A model generated the notes under the pieces. It had not been told where the DNA came from. It was given only the letters and a program-made list of their open reading frames with translations, and did no database searches. Position numbers and translations under genes: made by a program. A stretch of DNA of 64,000 bases from Algibacter sp. L3A6 (GTDB lineage Bacteria; Bacteroidota; Bacteroidia; Flavobacteriales; Flavobacteriaceae): NCBI RefSeq assembly GCF_009796825.1, contig NZ_CP047030.1, positions 1,711,501 to 1,775,500 of the forward strand, written 5' to 3'. Below are positions 25,834 through 33,678 of the stretch, in pieces. Positions within the stretch are counted from its first letter, which is position 1. Each line of letters starts with the position of its first letter.

Positions 25834-28617
25834 ATGAAAGCAATTCTCCTATTTTTTACGTTGTTTTTTTGTGGAATAACTTTTTCCCAAACAACTATTA
25901 CTGGTACTGTTGTCGATGACAATAGTCAACCCATTCCAGGAGCCAATATTATTGTAGTTGGCACCTCTACAGGAAACGTTACAGATTTTGATGGTAACTT
26001 TTCTTTAACCTACAACCAAAACCCTCCGTTCTCAGTTCAAGCCAGTAGTGTAGGGTTTGAAACGGTTACAGTAGAAATTACCAAAAAGAATCAAAAAGTA
26101 GATTTTATTTTAAAAGAAGGAACTTCTTTAGATGAAGTTGTAATTTCAGCTTCTAGAACTCCCGAAAGAATATTTGAATCTCCTGTTACAGTAGAGCGCT
26201 TTGGATTAAAAGAAATTAAAAACACTGCATCTGCCGATTTTTACGATGGTTTAGAGAACTTAAAAGGTGTAGATGTAAATACCAACAGTTTAACTTTTAA
26301 GTCGGTAAATACAAGAGGTTTTGCAACATTTGCTAATAATAGATTCATGCAGTTAGTAGATGGTATGGATAACTCAACACCTGCATTAAATTTCCCTATC
26401 GGAAACTTGGTAGGTATGACAGAAACAGATGTTTTAAGTGTGGAATTACTGCCTGGAGCATCTTCTGCATTATACGGAGCAAATGCCTTTAATGGTATTT
26501 TATTTATGCGAAGTAAAAATCCTTTCGATCACCAAGGTATTAGTGCGTCTGTAAAAAGAGGTCTTACGTCACAAGAAGCTTCTGGAGATAATGAGTATAC
26601 AGATGTTAGTATTCGTGCAGCTTATAAATTCAGTAATAAATTTGCAGCTAAAGTAAATTTCGGTTACTTAAAAGGAACCGATTGGGCTGCAGTTAATGAA
26701 GACGATAAAACGAATATAGGTGGAACAAGAGCAAATATAGATTACGATGGTGTTAATGTTTATGGAGATGAAGTTTCTACGAATTTAAAAAACGTAATAG
26801 AAAGTGAAACTTTTTTAGCGAATTTACCTAATCCAGCTTTAGTAAATTTAGTGCCACTTGTGGATGTAAGTAGAACAGGCTATGATGAAAGAGATTTAAC
26901 GAATTATGATGCTAGTAGTATTAAATCTGACTGGGGTTTATACTACCGTCCATGGGAAAATGATTTCGAAATATCTTATGTTGGTAAGGTTGGAACAGGT
27001 TCAACAATTTACCAAGGTACAAACAGGTATAACATTAATAACTTTTTTCAAGAACAACATAAAATTGAAATTAGAAACGATAACTTCTTTGTTAGAGGTT
27101 ACGTAGTATCAGATAAAGCTGGAGATTCTTATGATATGGTTTTTACAGGAATTAATATTAATAGTGCTTGGAAAGATAATAATACATGGTTTGGTGAGTA
27201 TACTGGTGCCTTTATTTCTGCAACCCTTGGTGGTGCAGATGAAACTCAAGCGCACGCTGCAGCAAGAAATGTTGCTGATACAGGAAGATTTCTTCCAGGC
27301 TCTGATGAGTTTGTTGCTGCATTTAATAAAAGTATAGCAGATCCAGATTTAACTACAGGTTCTAAATTTCAAGATGCTTCTAAATATTATCATGCAGATG
27401 CTAATTATAATTTTAGTCATCTTATTGATTTTGCTGATATTCAAGTTGGTGGTTCTTTTAGAGAATATAGTTTAAATTCTTCAGGTACTATTTATACAGA
27501 TATTGATGGTCCTATTACATATTCTGAATATGGAATTTATACTCAAATTCAGAAAAACCTTGAACTTAACGATGAAATGGAATTAAAATTAACGGGGTCA
27601 GCTCGTTATGATAAGTCTGAGTTTTTTGATGGTTTTGTGTCTCCAAGAATTTCTGCAGCACTTACACTTAATCAAAATCATAATGTTAGAGCTTCTGTGC
27701 AAACAGGGTTTAGAAACCCTACAACTCAAGATTTATTTATCGGCCTAAACGCAGGTAGAGCAATTTTAGTAGGTTCGGCTCCTAGTAATTTAGATAGATG
27801 GACTAGAAATTACGATTTATCACCTGGAGGTGCTGCTATTGTGCAATCGCCTAGCGTTACTCAAACAGGAGCTGCGGCTTATAATAATTCATATACTGCA
27901 AGTTCTGCTTTAGAACTAGCTGCGACAGGAAACCCTGCGGTATTAGAAATTGCAAACCCAGATTTAGTAAAACCAGAACAAGTAACATCTGGAGAAGTTG
28001 GGTATAGAGGTAAGTTTAATAAAATTACTGTAGATGTTAGTGCTTATTACAATAGCTATAAAGATTTTATATCTCAAGAAGTTGTGGTTGCTCCTTTTTA
28101 TGGAACAGTTGGTGATGGTGGTGCATCTGTAGCTGCTTTGGCAAATGGAGATAGCCAAGCATATAGTACATATACAAACTCTGAAGCTAATGTAAATTCG
28201 TACGGTACATCTGTTGGAGTATCTACTAAAGTCTTTGGTGATTTCGATTTAAGCGGAAGTTATACTTATGCTAAATTAGATTTTGATAGCGAAGCATATC
28301 CAGATTTTGCAACAAACTTTAATACGCCAGAACATAAATTTAAAGCGTCTTTTGGTAATACGGATTTATTTGAAAACTTCGGATTTAACGTAGCTTATAG
28401 ATTTAGTGACGATTATTATTGGGAAGCAACTTTTGCAAATGGTGTTGTTCCAGAATTCCATGTTGTAGATGCGCAAATTAACTTAAAGGTTCCATCTATG
28501 AAATCTATTTTTAAGGCAGGTGCAACTAATCTTTTAGGAGATGAATATTTCACAGCAGTGGGTACAGGTCATATTGGATCAATGTATTATGTTTCATGGA
28601 CAATTAATAATTTATAA
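25834..28617 (+). CDS. TonB-dependent receptor with N-terminal carboxypeptidase-regulatory-like domain
   Basis: A 927-residue outer-membrane receptor. It has a signal peptide (MKAILLFFTLFFCGITFSQ) and a carboxypeptidase-D regulatory-like beta-sandwich at about residues 20-95 (TITGTVVDDNSQPIPGANIIVVGTST-type start, DFDGNFSLTYN). A plug domain follows (VVISASRTPERIFESPVTVERF, NTRGFATFANNRFMQLVDGMDN, LLPGASSALYGANAFNGILF), then a long beta-barrel ending in YYVSWTINNL. It takes energy from TonB-ExbBD to import a substrate. The downstream SGNH lipoprotein starts 1 bp after its stop, so the pair is co-expressed. No SusD gene is present, so a glycan utilisation locus is unlikely. The substrate is unknown. 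Confidence 0.92.
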   Translation: MKAILLFFTLFFCGITFSQTTITGTVVDDNSQPIPGANIIVVGTSTGNVTDFDGNFSLTYNQNPPFSVQASSVGFETVTVEITKKNQKVDFILKEGTSLDEVVISASRTPERIFESPVTVERFGLKEIKNTASADFYDGLENLKGVDVNTNSLTFKSVNTRGFATFANNRFMQLVDGMDNSTPALNFPIGNLVGMTETDVLSVELLPGASSALYGANAFNGILFMRSKNPFDHQGISASVKRGLTSQEASGDNEYTDVSIRAAYKFSNKFAAKVNFGYLKGTDWAAVNEDDKTNIGGTRANIDYDGVNVYGDEVSTNLKNVIESETFLANLPNPALVNLVPLVDVSRTGYDERDLTNYDASSIKSDWGLYYRPWENDFEISYVGKVGTGSTIYQGTNRYNINNFFQEQHKIEIRNDNFFVRGYVVSDKAGDSYDMVFTGININSAWKDNNTWFGEYTGAFISATLGGADETQAHAAARNVADTGRFLPGSDEFVAAFNKSIADPDLTTGSKFQDASKYYHADANYNFSHLIDFADIQVGGSFREYSLNSSGTIYTDIDGPITYSEYGIYTQIQKNLELNDEMELKLTGSARYDKSEFFDGFVSPRISAALTLNQNHNVRASVQTGFRNPTTQDLFIGLNAGRAILVGSAPSNLDRWTRNYDLSPGGAAIVQSPSVTQTGAAAYNNSYTASSALELAATGNPAVLEIANPDLVKPEQVTSGEVGYRGKFNKITVDVSAYYNSYKDFISQEVVVAPFYGTVGDGGASVAALANGDSQAYSTYTNSEANVNSYGTSVGVSTKVFGDFDLSGSYTYAKLDFDSEAYPDFATNFNTPEHKFKASFGNTDLFENFGFNVAYRFSDDYYWEATFANGVVPEFHVVDAQINLKVPSMKSIFKAGATNLLGDEYFTAVGTGHIGSMYYVSWTINNL

Positions 28618-28618
28618 G

Positions 28619-30172
28619 ATGAAAAACACAAAATATATATTAGCATTATCAGCTTTAATTGGTTTTACAAGTTGTAACGAAATTGAAGACGTTAATAGAG
28701 ATGAAGCCGCTGAGGTTTTGCCAGAACTAACTTCTGGCTCGGCAGATTTTACAACATACGTGTCTCTTGGGGCATCTTTTACGGCAGGATATACAGATGG
28801 CGCGCTTTTTATGGCGGGGCAAAATAATTCTTTTCCAAATATATTGGCAAATCAATTTGCTGGTATAGGAGGTGGAGATTTTACACAACCTATAACCAAT
28901 GATAATTTTGGAGGTTTGGCGGCTGGCGGTACAAGAATAGCAGAACCAAGACTTGTTTTTGGTGGTTCTACTCCAGTGCCTTTAGAGTCTGTGGTTGGCC
29001 CAGTAACGGTATCTACAGATATTGTTTTAAACAACCCAACCGGGCCTTTTAGTAATTTAGGTGTTCCTGGAGCAAAAAGTTTTCATTTACTATCAGATTC
29101 TTACGGTAGTCTTGCAGGAGTAGGTTCTTATGCTAATCCTTACTTTGTAAGAATGGCATCAAGTCCAAGCACAACTATGTTAGGAGACGCTATGGCGCAA
29201 AGCCCTACGTTTTTTACTTTATCAGAAATGGGAGCGAATGATGTTCTAAGTTTTGCTGTTTCAGGTGGAAGCGGAGTAGATCAACAAGGTAATTTAGATC
29301 CCTCTACATATGGAAGTAATGACATTACAGATCCTAATGTTTTTGCTAATGTGTTAAGTGGTTTAGTTTCTACTTTAACTAGTGGAGGAGCTAAAGGTGT
29401 GGTTACAAATGTGCCTTATATTACAGATTTACCACATTTTACAACAGTGCCATATAATCCAATTCCGTTAGATGCTGCTACTGCTGGCTTTTTAAATAGT
29501 GTTGCTGCTTATGGGACATATAATGGAGGTTTACAGCAAGCTTACGCTGCATTGCAAGCTACTGGTCTGTTTACTGCTGAAGAGCTTGAGAAAAGAACTA
29601 TAAATTTTACTGAAGGACAAAATGCTGTTGTTATTATTGATGAAGATTTAACCGATTTGGGAGCAATTAATCCTGCTTTCGCTGAAATTCCAAAGTATAG
29701 ACAAGCTACTGTAGATGATTTACTCGTACTTAGTTCATCTTCTTTTATAGGAACAGAAGCTATCCCTGGAAATGCACAAAGTATAAACGGTGTTGCCGTA
29801 CCATTAGCAGATCAATGGGTTTTAACACCAGAAGAACAATTGGCTATTAAAGAAGCAACAGATGCCTATAATGTAACAATTAAAGCCGTGTCAGATGCTA
29901 ATGATAATATTGCTTTAGTAGATTTAAATTCTATTTTATCAGAGTTAGCTACAACAGGAATTGTTTATGGTGATTACACACTAAATGCTAGTTTAGTAAC
30001 AGGAGGAGCTGTTAGTCTAGACGGAATTCATCTAACAGCAAGAGGATATTCATATATGGCATACAAGTTTTTAGAAGCTATAGATACCTCTTTTGGTGCT
30101 AATTTTATTGACTCTGGTAATGTTCCAAATCCGGGAGATTACCCAACAAATTACGCGCCTACATTACAATAA
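28619..30172 (+). CDS. SGNH/GDSL-type hydrolase lipoprotein
   Basis: A 517-residue predicted lipoprotein (MKNTKYILALSALIGFTSC, Cys19 as lipobox). It has SGNH-hydrolase blocks: block I as YVSLGASFTAGYTDG (G-A-S instead of G-D-S, nucleophile Ser kept), block III as SEMGANDVLSF (G-x-N-D), and block V as SLDGIHLTARGYSY (D-x-x-H). The length is well above a minimal SGNH domain. It starts 1 bp after the TonB receptor stop. A longer reading from 28541 would overlap the receptor and disrupt the signal peptide. Probably an outer-membrane or surface esterase/lipase whose product is taken up by the paired receptor; that link is inference. Confidence 0.87.
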   Translation: MKNTKYILALSALIGFTSCNEIEDVNRDEAAEVLPELTSGSADFTTYVSLGASFTAGYTDGALFMAGQNNSFPNILANQFAGIGGGDFTQPITNDNFGGLAAGGTRIAEPRLVFGGSTPVPLESVVGPVTVSTDIVLNNPTGPFSNLGVPGAKSFHLLSDSYGSLAGVGSYANPYFVRMASSPSTTMLGDAMAQSPTFFTLSEMGANDVLSFAVSGGSGVDQQGNLDPSTYGSNDITDPNVFANVLSGLVSTLTSGGAKGVVTNVPYITDLPHFTTVPYNPIPLDAATAGFLNSVAAYGTYNGGLQQAYAALQATGLFTAEELEKRTINFTEGQNAVVIIDEDLTDLGAINPAFAEIPKYRQATVDDLLVLSSSSFIGTEAIPGNAQSINGVAVPLADQWVLTPEEQLAIKEATDAYNVTIKAVSDANDNIALVDLNSILSELATTGIVYGDYTLNASLVTGGAVSLDGIHLTARGYSYMAYKFLEAIDTSFGANFIDSGNVPNPGDYPTNYAPTLQ

Positions 30173-30193
30173 AAGCGCAATTATTAAAAATAT

Positions 30194-30225
30194 AAAAAAC
30201 GTGTTCCAATGGAATGCGTTTTTTT
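30194..30225 (+). terminator. Rho-independent terminator after the SGNH lipoprotein gene
   Basis: Stem AAAAAACGTGTTCC / GGAATGCGTTTTTT with two G-U pairs and a 3-nt loop, running into a T tract. It starts 22 bp after the stop and lies before the atpD promoter. Confidence 0.85.
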
Positions 30226-30261
30226 ATTATAAAAACGACTTTCATTTTAAATTAAAACCAC

Positions 30262-30270
30262 TATATTTGC
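30262..30270 (+). promoter_or_regulatory. Candidate atpD promoter
   Basis: TATATTTGC matches the -7 consensus TAnnTTTG. A TTTC at 30240-30243 stands about 18 nt upstream as a weak -33 element. The box lies 60 bp before the atpD ATG. Confidence 0.65.
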
Positions 30271-30329
30271 ACGCGAAAACTCAAAGTGTTTTCACTGAAT
30301 TAAAACGCATAATATTAAACACATAAGTA

Positions 30330-31838
30330 ATGTCTAAAGTTACAGGTAAAGTTGCACAAATAGTAGGTCCAGTTATCGATGTTGAATTCGGAGCTGGTGC
30401 TGAACTTCCAAAAATTTATGATTCATTAGAAATTAAAAAAGCAGATGGATCGCTTTTAGTATTAGAAGTACAATCTCACATTGGTGAAGATACTGTGCGT
30501 ACTATCGCTATGGATTCTTCTGATGGATTAAGCAGAGGAACAGAGGTTACTGCTACTGGTGCACCTATACAAATGCCGGTTGGTGATGATGTTTACGGAC
30601 GTTTATTCAACGTAATTGGAGATGCTATCGATGGTCTTGGAGATTTACCTAAAGCAGGTTCTGCTGGGTTACCAATTCACCGTCAAGCACCAAAATTTGA
30701 AGATTTATCAACTTCTACTGAAGTTTTATTTACAGGTATTAAAGTAATCGATTTAATTGAGCCTTATGCAAAAGGTGGTAAAATTGGTTTATTTGGTGGT
30801 GCTGGAGTAGGTAAGACAGTATTAATTCAGGAGTTGATTAACAATATAGCAAAAGGACACGGTGGTTTATCTGTATTTGCTGGAGTGGGTGAAAGAACTC
30901 GTGAAGGAAATGATTTACTACGTGAGATGTTAGAGTCAGGAATTATCAAGTATGGTGATGACTTTATGCACTCTATGGAAGAAGGCGGATGGGATTTATC
31001 TAAAGTTGATAAATCTGGAATGAAAGAGTCTAAAGCGACTTTCGTTTTTGGACAAATGAATGAGCCTCCTGGAGCTCGTGCTCGTGTAGCATTATCTGGT
31101 TTAACTATTGCTGAGTATTTCCGTGATGGTGCTGGTGAAGGACAAGGGAAAGATGTATTATTCTTCGTAGATAATATCTTCCGTTTTACACAAGCTGGTT
31201 CTGAGGTATCTGCATTATTAGGTCGTATGCCTTCTGCGGTAGGTTACCAACCAACATTAGCAACAGAAATGGGTGCTATGCAAGAGCGTATTACTTCAAC
31301 TAAAAGAGGTTCTATTACATCTGTACAAGCGGTATACGTACCTGCGGATGATTTAACGGATCCTGCACCGGCTACAACCTTTGCTCACTTAGATGCAACA
31401 ACAGTATTATCTCGTAAAATTGCTGAGTTAGGTATTTATCCTGCGGTAGATCCATTAGATTCTACTTCAAGAATTTTAACTGCTGATATTTTAGGTGACG
31501 ATCACTATAACTGTGCACAACGTGTTAAAGAGTTATTACAACGTTACAAAGAATTACAAGATATTATTGCTATCCTTGGTATGGAGGAATTATCTGAAGA
31601 AGATAAATTAGCCGTAGGTAGAGCAAGACGTGTACAACGTTTCTTATCTCAACCTTTCCACGTAGCAGAGCAATTTACAGGTCTTAAAGGTGTTTTAGTA
31701 GATATTAAAGAAACTATTAAAGGATTTAACATGATTATGGACGGTGAATTAGATCACTTACCAGAAGCAGCGTTTAACCTTAAAGGAACTATTGAAGAAG
31801 CTATTGAAGCTGGAGATAAAATGTTAGCTGAAGCGTAA
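30330..31838 (+). CDS. atpD: F1F0 ATP synthase subunit beta
   Basis: Catalytic subunit of the F1 sector. The 502 residues are normal for Bacteroidota. The P-loop is GGAGVGKTVL, followed by GVGERTREGNDL, the Walker B region DVLFFVDNIFRFTQAG, and the signature-like region PAVDPLDSTSRIL. It is separate from the other ATP synthase genes and is followed only by atpC, which I recall as the usual arrangement in this phylum. Codon use looks optimised (many TTA, CGT and GGT codons), as expected of a highly expressed gene. Confidence 0.98.
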   Translation: MSKVTGKVAQIVGPVIDVEFGAGAELPKIYDSLEIKKADGSLLVLEVQSHIGEDTVRTIAMDSSDGLSRGTEVTATGAPIQMPVGDDVYGRLFNVIGDAIDGLGDLPKAGSAGLPIHRQAPKFEDLSTSTEVLFTGIKVIDLIEPYAKGGKIGLFGGAGVGKTVLIQELINNIAKGHGGLSVFAGVGERTREGNDLLREMLESGIIKYGDDFMHSMEEGGWDLSKVDKSGMKESKATFVFGQMNEPPGARARVALSGLTIAEYFRDGAGEGQGKDVLFFVDNIFRFTQAGSEVSALLGRMPSAVGYQPTLATEMGAMQERITSTKRGSITSVQAVYVPADDLTDPAPATTFAHLDATTVLSRKIAELGIYPAVDPLDSTSRILTADILGDDHYNCAQRVKELLQRYKELQDIIAILGMEELSEEDKLAVGRARRVQRFLSQPFHVAEQFTGLKGVLVDIKETIKGFNMIMDGELDHLPEAAFNLKGTIEEAIEAGDKMLAEA

Positions 31839-31857
31839 ACCTAGTAAGCAGTTATAA

Positions 31858-31908
31858 GTCAACAGTCAGCATTACGCGACTGAATACTGATTACTGATTA
31901 CGGAATAC
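31858..31908. repeat. Quasi-repetitive spacer between atpD and atpC
   Basis: The 79-bp gap contains imperfect short repeats built from the words CAGTCAG, GACTGAATACTG, CTGATTACTGATTAC and GGAATAC. Similar CAGTA/ACTGA-rich spacers occur in Flavobacteriia from memory. No gene or clear hairpin is seen. Confidence 0.45.
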
Positions 31909-31917
31909 TTAAAAATT

Positions 31918-32196
31918 ATGTATTTAGAAATTGTATCACCAGAAGCAACCTTATTTAGTGGAGAAGTAACTAGTGTTGCTGTTCCAGGAGTAAATGGCGA
32001 ATTTGAAATGTTAAATAATCACGTGCCAATTATATCTATTTTAAAAGAAGGTTTTGTGAAAATTTCAGGAAACGTAGAATTAGATGAAGCGGTTCAAGAT
32101 AAATTTACCAAAAACGATAAAGGAGCTACATTGTTAAAAATTAACTCTGGAACGTTAGAATTAAAAAACAATAAGTTGATTGTTTTAGCAGACTAA
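31918..32196 (+). CDS. atpC: F1F0 ATP synthase subunit epsilon (N-terminal domain form)
   Basis: A 92-residue epsilon subunit starting MYLEIVSPEATLFSGEVTSVAVPGVNGEFEML, the conserved N-terminal beta-sandwich that contacts gamma and the c-ring. The two-helix C-terminal domain that inhibits ATPase in E. coli is absent, as in other short Bacteroidota forms. It follows atpD after a 79-bp repetitive spacer and ends at a terminator. Confidence 0.95.
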   Translation: MYLEIVSPEATLFSGEVTSVAVPGVNGEFEMLNNHVPIISILKEGFVKISGNVELDEAVQDKFTKNDKGATLLKINSGTLELKNNKLIVLAD

Positions 32197-32216
32197 AACA
32201 TCAATTTTATATTATA

Positions 32217-32250
32217 TAAAAAATGCGAAGCTAAAGCTTCGCATTTTTTT
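32217..32250. terminator. Bidirectional terminator between atpC and the umuD-like gene
   Basis: Stem AAAAAATGCGAAGC / GCTTCGCATTTTTT with loop TAAA has A-rich and T-rich flanks on both strands. It can therefore end both the plus-strand atpDC transcript and the converging minus-strand umuD-like transcript. Confidence 0.88.
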
Positions 32251-32284
32251 ATGTTTTAAATTTAAGTATAATGTGGCTTAATAT

Positions 32285-32731
32285 TTATACCTTTTTAATC
32301 ACATTAGTTACAATCCCCCAAATAAGAAACTTATTATCACTAGTAATTTTAATAATAGGGTAGTTTGGGTTTTCCGGTTTTAACCACATTTCATCTTTAT
32401 CCACTTTTAAACGCTTTACAGTAAACTCACCATCTAAAAAGCAAACCGCAATTTTATTATTTGTGGGCTCTATGCTTCTATCTATTACTAATAAATCGTT
32501 ATCATCTAGTCCTGCACCAATCATAGATTGCCCGCTTACACGTGCATAGAATGTGGTTTCTTTATTTTTAACTAGCTCAGTATCTAGAGAAAGATGCTGC
32601 TGGCTAAAGTCCTCGTTAGGAGCAGGGTAACCTGCCGAAATACCTGTATCGAAATAAAGCGCACCTGCGTTTTCTATTTCTTCGGGATTAAAAAGCGTTA
32701 AAGGAGCAGATTGTTTTAACTGTATAGCCAT
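32285..32731 (-). CDS. umuD: UmuD-like S24 peptidase
   Basis: A 148-residue LexA/UmuD-family protein without a DNA-binding domain. The auto-cleavage site is an Ala-Gly in GISAGYPAPNED, the nucleophile Ser is in RVSGQSMIGAG, and the general-base Lys is in GEFTVKRLKV. In enteric bacteria UmuD' joins UmuC as DNA polymerase V. No umuC follows here: the gene ends 35 bp from the atpC terminator. It lies downstream of an XRE-S24 repressor on the same strand and close to an error-prone-type dnaE. It is probably damage-inducible, from context only. Confidence 0.9.
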   Translation of the reverse strand: MAIQLKQSAPLTLFNPEEIENAGALYFDTGISAGYPAPNEDFSQQHLSLDTELVKNKETTFYARVSGQSMIGAGLDDNDLLVIDRSIEPTNNKIAVCFLDGEFTVKRLKVDKDEMWLKPENPNYPIIKITSDNKFLIWGIVTNVIKKV

Positions 32732-32815
32732 AGGGTTTGGGTTTTATTTTTAATGATACGTTGGTCTTTTAAAAAATAGAAGCCCTTATCATTATTTCGG
32801 TTGGTTAATGTAATA

Positions 32816-33598
32816 TTAAAAATCATAGCTTTCTAAGCCTTTAATCGATTTTAGTTCGACTTTAAGTTCCTGAAACATATTTACAATGCTGCTTAGTTTT
32901 AGTTCTTCTTCACTATACTCTTGTGTGTTAATACAGCACGTAAACTCCCAAATTTCCATAATATCGGCGGTTTTTACATCGTAAGGTGTGTATAGTTTAT
33001 TATCAGAATGTAGCTCTAAAGAGTCTTTTTCTTCAATTTTATTATAGACTCTTTTATATACTAAACCATCGTCTTTGGTGAGTATAATATAAGTGCGTCC
33101 GTTTTTTACATCGGTTATTGTATCGATAAATTTTGCAACAATAAACGAACCGCTTTTTACGGGCAACATAGAATCTCCACTTATCGGAAACGCACGATGC
33201 GTTCCTGTTGGTAAAAAGGGGAGTTTTATTTTTTGAAGTTGCTCAATATATTCTGGATCTGCATAACCTTGTAAATATCCTGCCGAAGCTTTGGTAGGTA
33301 CAATTTCTATTAAATCTTCGTCCATGTCGTTTACCGTTACCGGAAACAGTACACGCTTGTTTCCTACTTCTATAAAAGAGGTGTTTTTAGTACGTCTTAA
33401 ATCGTTTTTCACCAAAATATCTATTGGTATATTGAAATAAGACGAAAGCTCTATTAAACGATCTATAGGGGGTTCTGAGCGGCCTTCTTCATAAGAACCC
33501 ACAATGGAGCGTGTCCAACCTAATTCGTCCGCAAAACGTTCCTGAGAAAAACTTTTCAAAGTACGTAAATGTTTAATGTTGGATTGAATGAATTTCAT
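32816..33598 (-). CDS. XRE-family LexA/CI-like repressor with S24 peptidase domain
   Basis: A 260-residue regulator. The N-terminal helix-turn-helix (residues about 5-62) includes LKSFSQERFADELGWTRSIVGSYEEGRSEPP. The C-terminal S24 peptidase has a candidate cleavage site in KASAGYLQG, Ser in FPISGDSMLPV, and Lys in GLVYKRVYN. This is the layout of phage CI and of the LexA-like SOS regulators of Bacteroidota. It is divergent from the dnaE2-like gene with an 80-bp spacer, and upstream of the umuD-like gene, so it is the likely repressor of both; that is inference. Confidence 0.9.
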   Translation of the reverse strand: MKFIQSNIKHLRTLKSFSQERFADELGWTRSIVGSYEEGRSEPPIDRLIELSSYFNIPIDILVKNDLRRTKNTSFIEVGNKRVLFPVTVNDMDEDLIEIVPTKASAGYLQGYADPEYIEQLQKIKLPFLPTGTHRAFPISGDSMLPVKSGSFIVAKFIDTITDVKNGRTYIILTKDDGLVYKRVYNKIEEKDSLELHSDNKLYTPYDVKTADIMEIWEFTCCINTQEYSEEELKLSSIVNMFQELKVELKSIKGLESYDF

Positions 33599-33626
33599 TA
33601 CTCGTTTTAATATTTAATTTGGTTTA

Positions 33627-33670
33627 CTACAAATGTAAGCAACAATTACTTTTAAATGTAGCTAATTTTG
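33627..33670. promoter_or_regulatory. Divergent promoters and candidate operator between the S24 repressor and dnaE2-like gene
   Basis: Plus-strand -7 box TAATTTTG (33663-33670) lies 8 bp before the dnaE2-like ATG. Minus-strand -7 box TACATTTG reads from 33637 to 33630. The word AAATGTA occurs twice (33631-33637 and 33654-33660), and TACA...TGTA (33628-33631/33657-33660) forms an outer inverted pair. Binding by the adjacent repressor is inferred. Confidence 0.5.
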
Positions 33671-33678
33671 CAAAACTT

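Noticed and set aside
30093..30326. 77-residue plus-strand frame before atpD
   Set aside because: Spans the SGNH gene terminator and the atpD promoter; not plausible as coding.
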